Shown here: one piece after another, positions 63,522 to 64,000 of the stretch
Position numbering within the stretch: position 1 is the stretch's first letter
Layout of the letters: the number at the start of each line of letters is the position of its first letter
Origin: Petrotoga mexicana DSM 14811
GTDB taxonomy: Bacteria; Thermotogota; Thermotogae; Petrotogales; Petrotogaceae
DNA length: 64,000 nt
NCBI RefSeq assembly: GCF_002895565.1
Contig: NZ_AZRN01000036.1
Coordinates: forward strand, 62,001-126,000
Direction: 5' to 3'
Position numbers and translations under genes: made by a program
The notes under the pieces: model-generated
Databases searched by the model: none
Seen by the model: the letters and a program-made list of their open reading frames with translations, nothing else
Told to the model about the DNA's origin: nothing

Positions 63522-64000
63522 TCAGCCTTCTTCAGCAAGTTCTAAAAAACTTCTTTCTTTGATGGAATCCTTTTCTACAGGAAGGATCATTCCAAAACCT
63601 TGTGCATTTTTAGCTCCCAATCCCGAATTAAGCGCTAATTTCAACAATTGAGTATCACCTTTTAAAATGAAATATCCAGTCCATCCTTTTATAATAATAT
63701 CTTTGTAAAAAAGTAATTTTTCATTTTTTTCCGTTATACCATAAGGCTCTATATAAAAATTGTTATTTTTTATTCCAATTTCCAATGCCAAAGCTTTTCT
63801 CCTGAGGTTTTCTTCTATCAGTTTTTTAAAATCTGATGAGTAAGGAGAAAAATAATGAGTATAACGATTCCCGTTTGGTAGAACGATAGTTGAATATGCT
63901 GTAATGGGAGACAAAGTTTTAACAAGCATTTCTTCATTAACTTCATTATGAATAACTTCATACTTCATCAAAGTAAAATAATTTTTTTCGATTCTCACAA
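63522..64000 (-). CDS. cas6: CRISPR-associated endoribonuclease Cas6, C-terminal part
   Basis: Open from the right window edge; a GTG at 63998 is not the likely start because Cas6 is usually ~230-250 residues and the first RAMP fold is missing. The visible ~158 residues have the Cas6 signature: LSPITAYS, YFSPYSSDFKKLIEENLRRK, and the C-terminal glycine-rich loop GLGAKNAQGFGMI that defines the family. Cas6 processes pre-crRNA by cutting repeats. No CRISPR repeat is in the window; the other cas genes presumably lie upstream, beyond the right edge. Confidence 0.88.
   Translation of the reverse strand, partial: VRIEKNYFTLMKYEVIHNEVNEEMLVKTLSPITAYSTIVLPNGNRYTHYFSPYSSDFKKLIEENLRRKALALEIGIKNNNFYIEPYGITEKNEKLLFYKDIIIKGWTGYFILKGDTQLLKLALNSGLGAKNAQGFGMILPVEKDSIKERSFLELAEEG

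Noticed and set aside
62146-64000. CRISPR array near cas6
   Set aside because: No regularly spaced direct repeats are present in this part or elsewhere in the window.

Overview
The window is about 64 kb of AT-rich bacterial chromosome with tightly packed genes, many TTG/GTG starts and strong GGAGG ribosome binding sites. The gene content (PPi-type phosphofructokinase, tricorn protease, THEP1-type NTPase, Rrf2-mnmA and ftsY-DUF2225 neighbourhoods, anaerobic [4Fe-4S] serine dehydratase) suggests an anaerobic, fermentative, probably thermophilic member of the Thermotogota, most likely Petrotoga-like. That assignment is an inference from protein flavour, not from a search.

Left part (1-18.4 kb): mostly housekeeping. 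It holds the 3' end of an isocitrate/isopropylmalate-type dehydrogenase, proB (whose end runs antisense into a tRNA-Cys gene), tRNA-Cys and tRNA-Asp downstream of tig, a WecG/TagA glycosyltransferase, a DUF2089-DUF4097-membrane protein operon behind a consensus promoter, a GH13 enzyme, ftsY-DUF2225-lipoprotein, an Rrf2 regulator with mnmA, then coaD, tsf, pyrH and eno. Three poorly characterised genes follow on the minus strand (16.5-18.4 kb).

Middle (18.7-45.1 kb): the centrepiece is a large anaerobic purine-catabolism locus. It contains an NCS2 xanthine/uracil-type permease, two unusual fold-type-II PLP enzymes, YgeY, a dihydropyrimidinase-like hydrolase, the knotted carbamoyltransferase YgeW, a three-gene molybdenum hydroxylase, an 8-oxoguanine-deaminase-like protein, SsnA, and a second molybdenum hydroxylase. 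The catalytic subunit of the second hydroxylase is split into two genes, as in nicotinate dehydrogenase. A THEP1-like NTPase, an iron-sulfur dihydroorotate/dihydropyrimidine-dehydrogenase-like protein, adenine deaminase, an AzgA-type purine permease, MocA and a FecBCD-like ABC transporter (possibly for molybdate/tungstate) complete it. Together these could import purines, deaminate and hydroxylate them, open the rings, and recover carbamoyl groups and C1 units. A canonical YgeX, carbamate kinase, YgfK and YqeB/YqeC are not in the window.

Right part (45.2-64 kb): the same-strand run continues without a visible terminator through glgX, fhs, folD, a PatB/MalY enzyme, sdaAA/sdaAB, a phosphohexomutase and a tyrosine recombinase, ending at a strong terminator near 55.5 kb. 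fhs, folD and sdaAA/AB could act downstream of purine breakdown (formyl-THF to formate plus ATP; serine to pyruvate). After a 0.7 kb AT-rich, palindrome-bearing gap come an MNT/HEPN toxin-antitoxin pair, a TetR regulator, a PBP4-type carboxypeptidase and a tricorn protease. On the minus strand lie a PPi-type phosphofructokinase and the C-terminal part of cas6, whose CRISPR locus presumably continues beyond the right edge.
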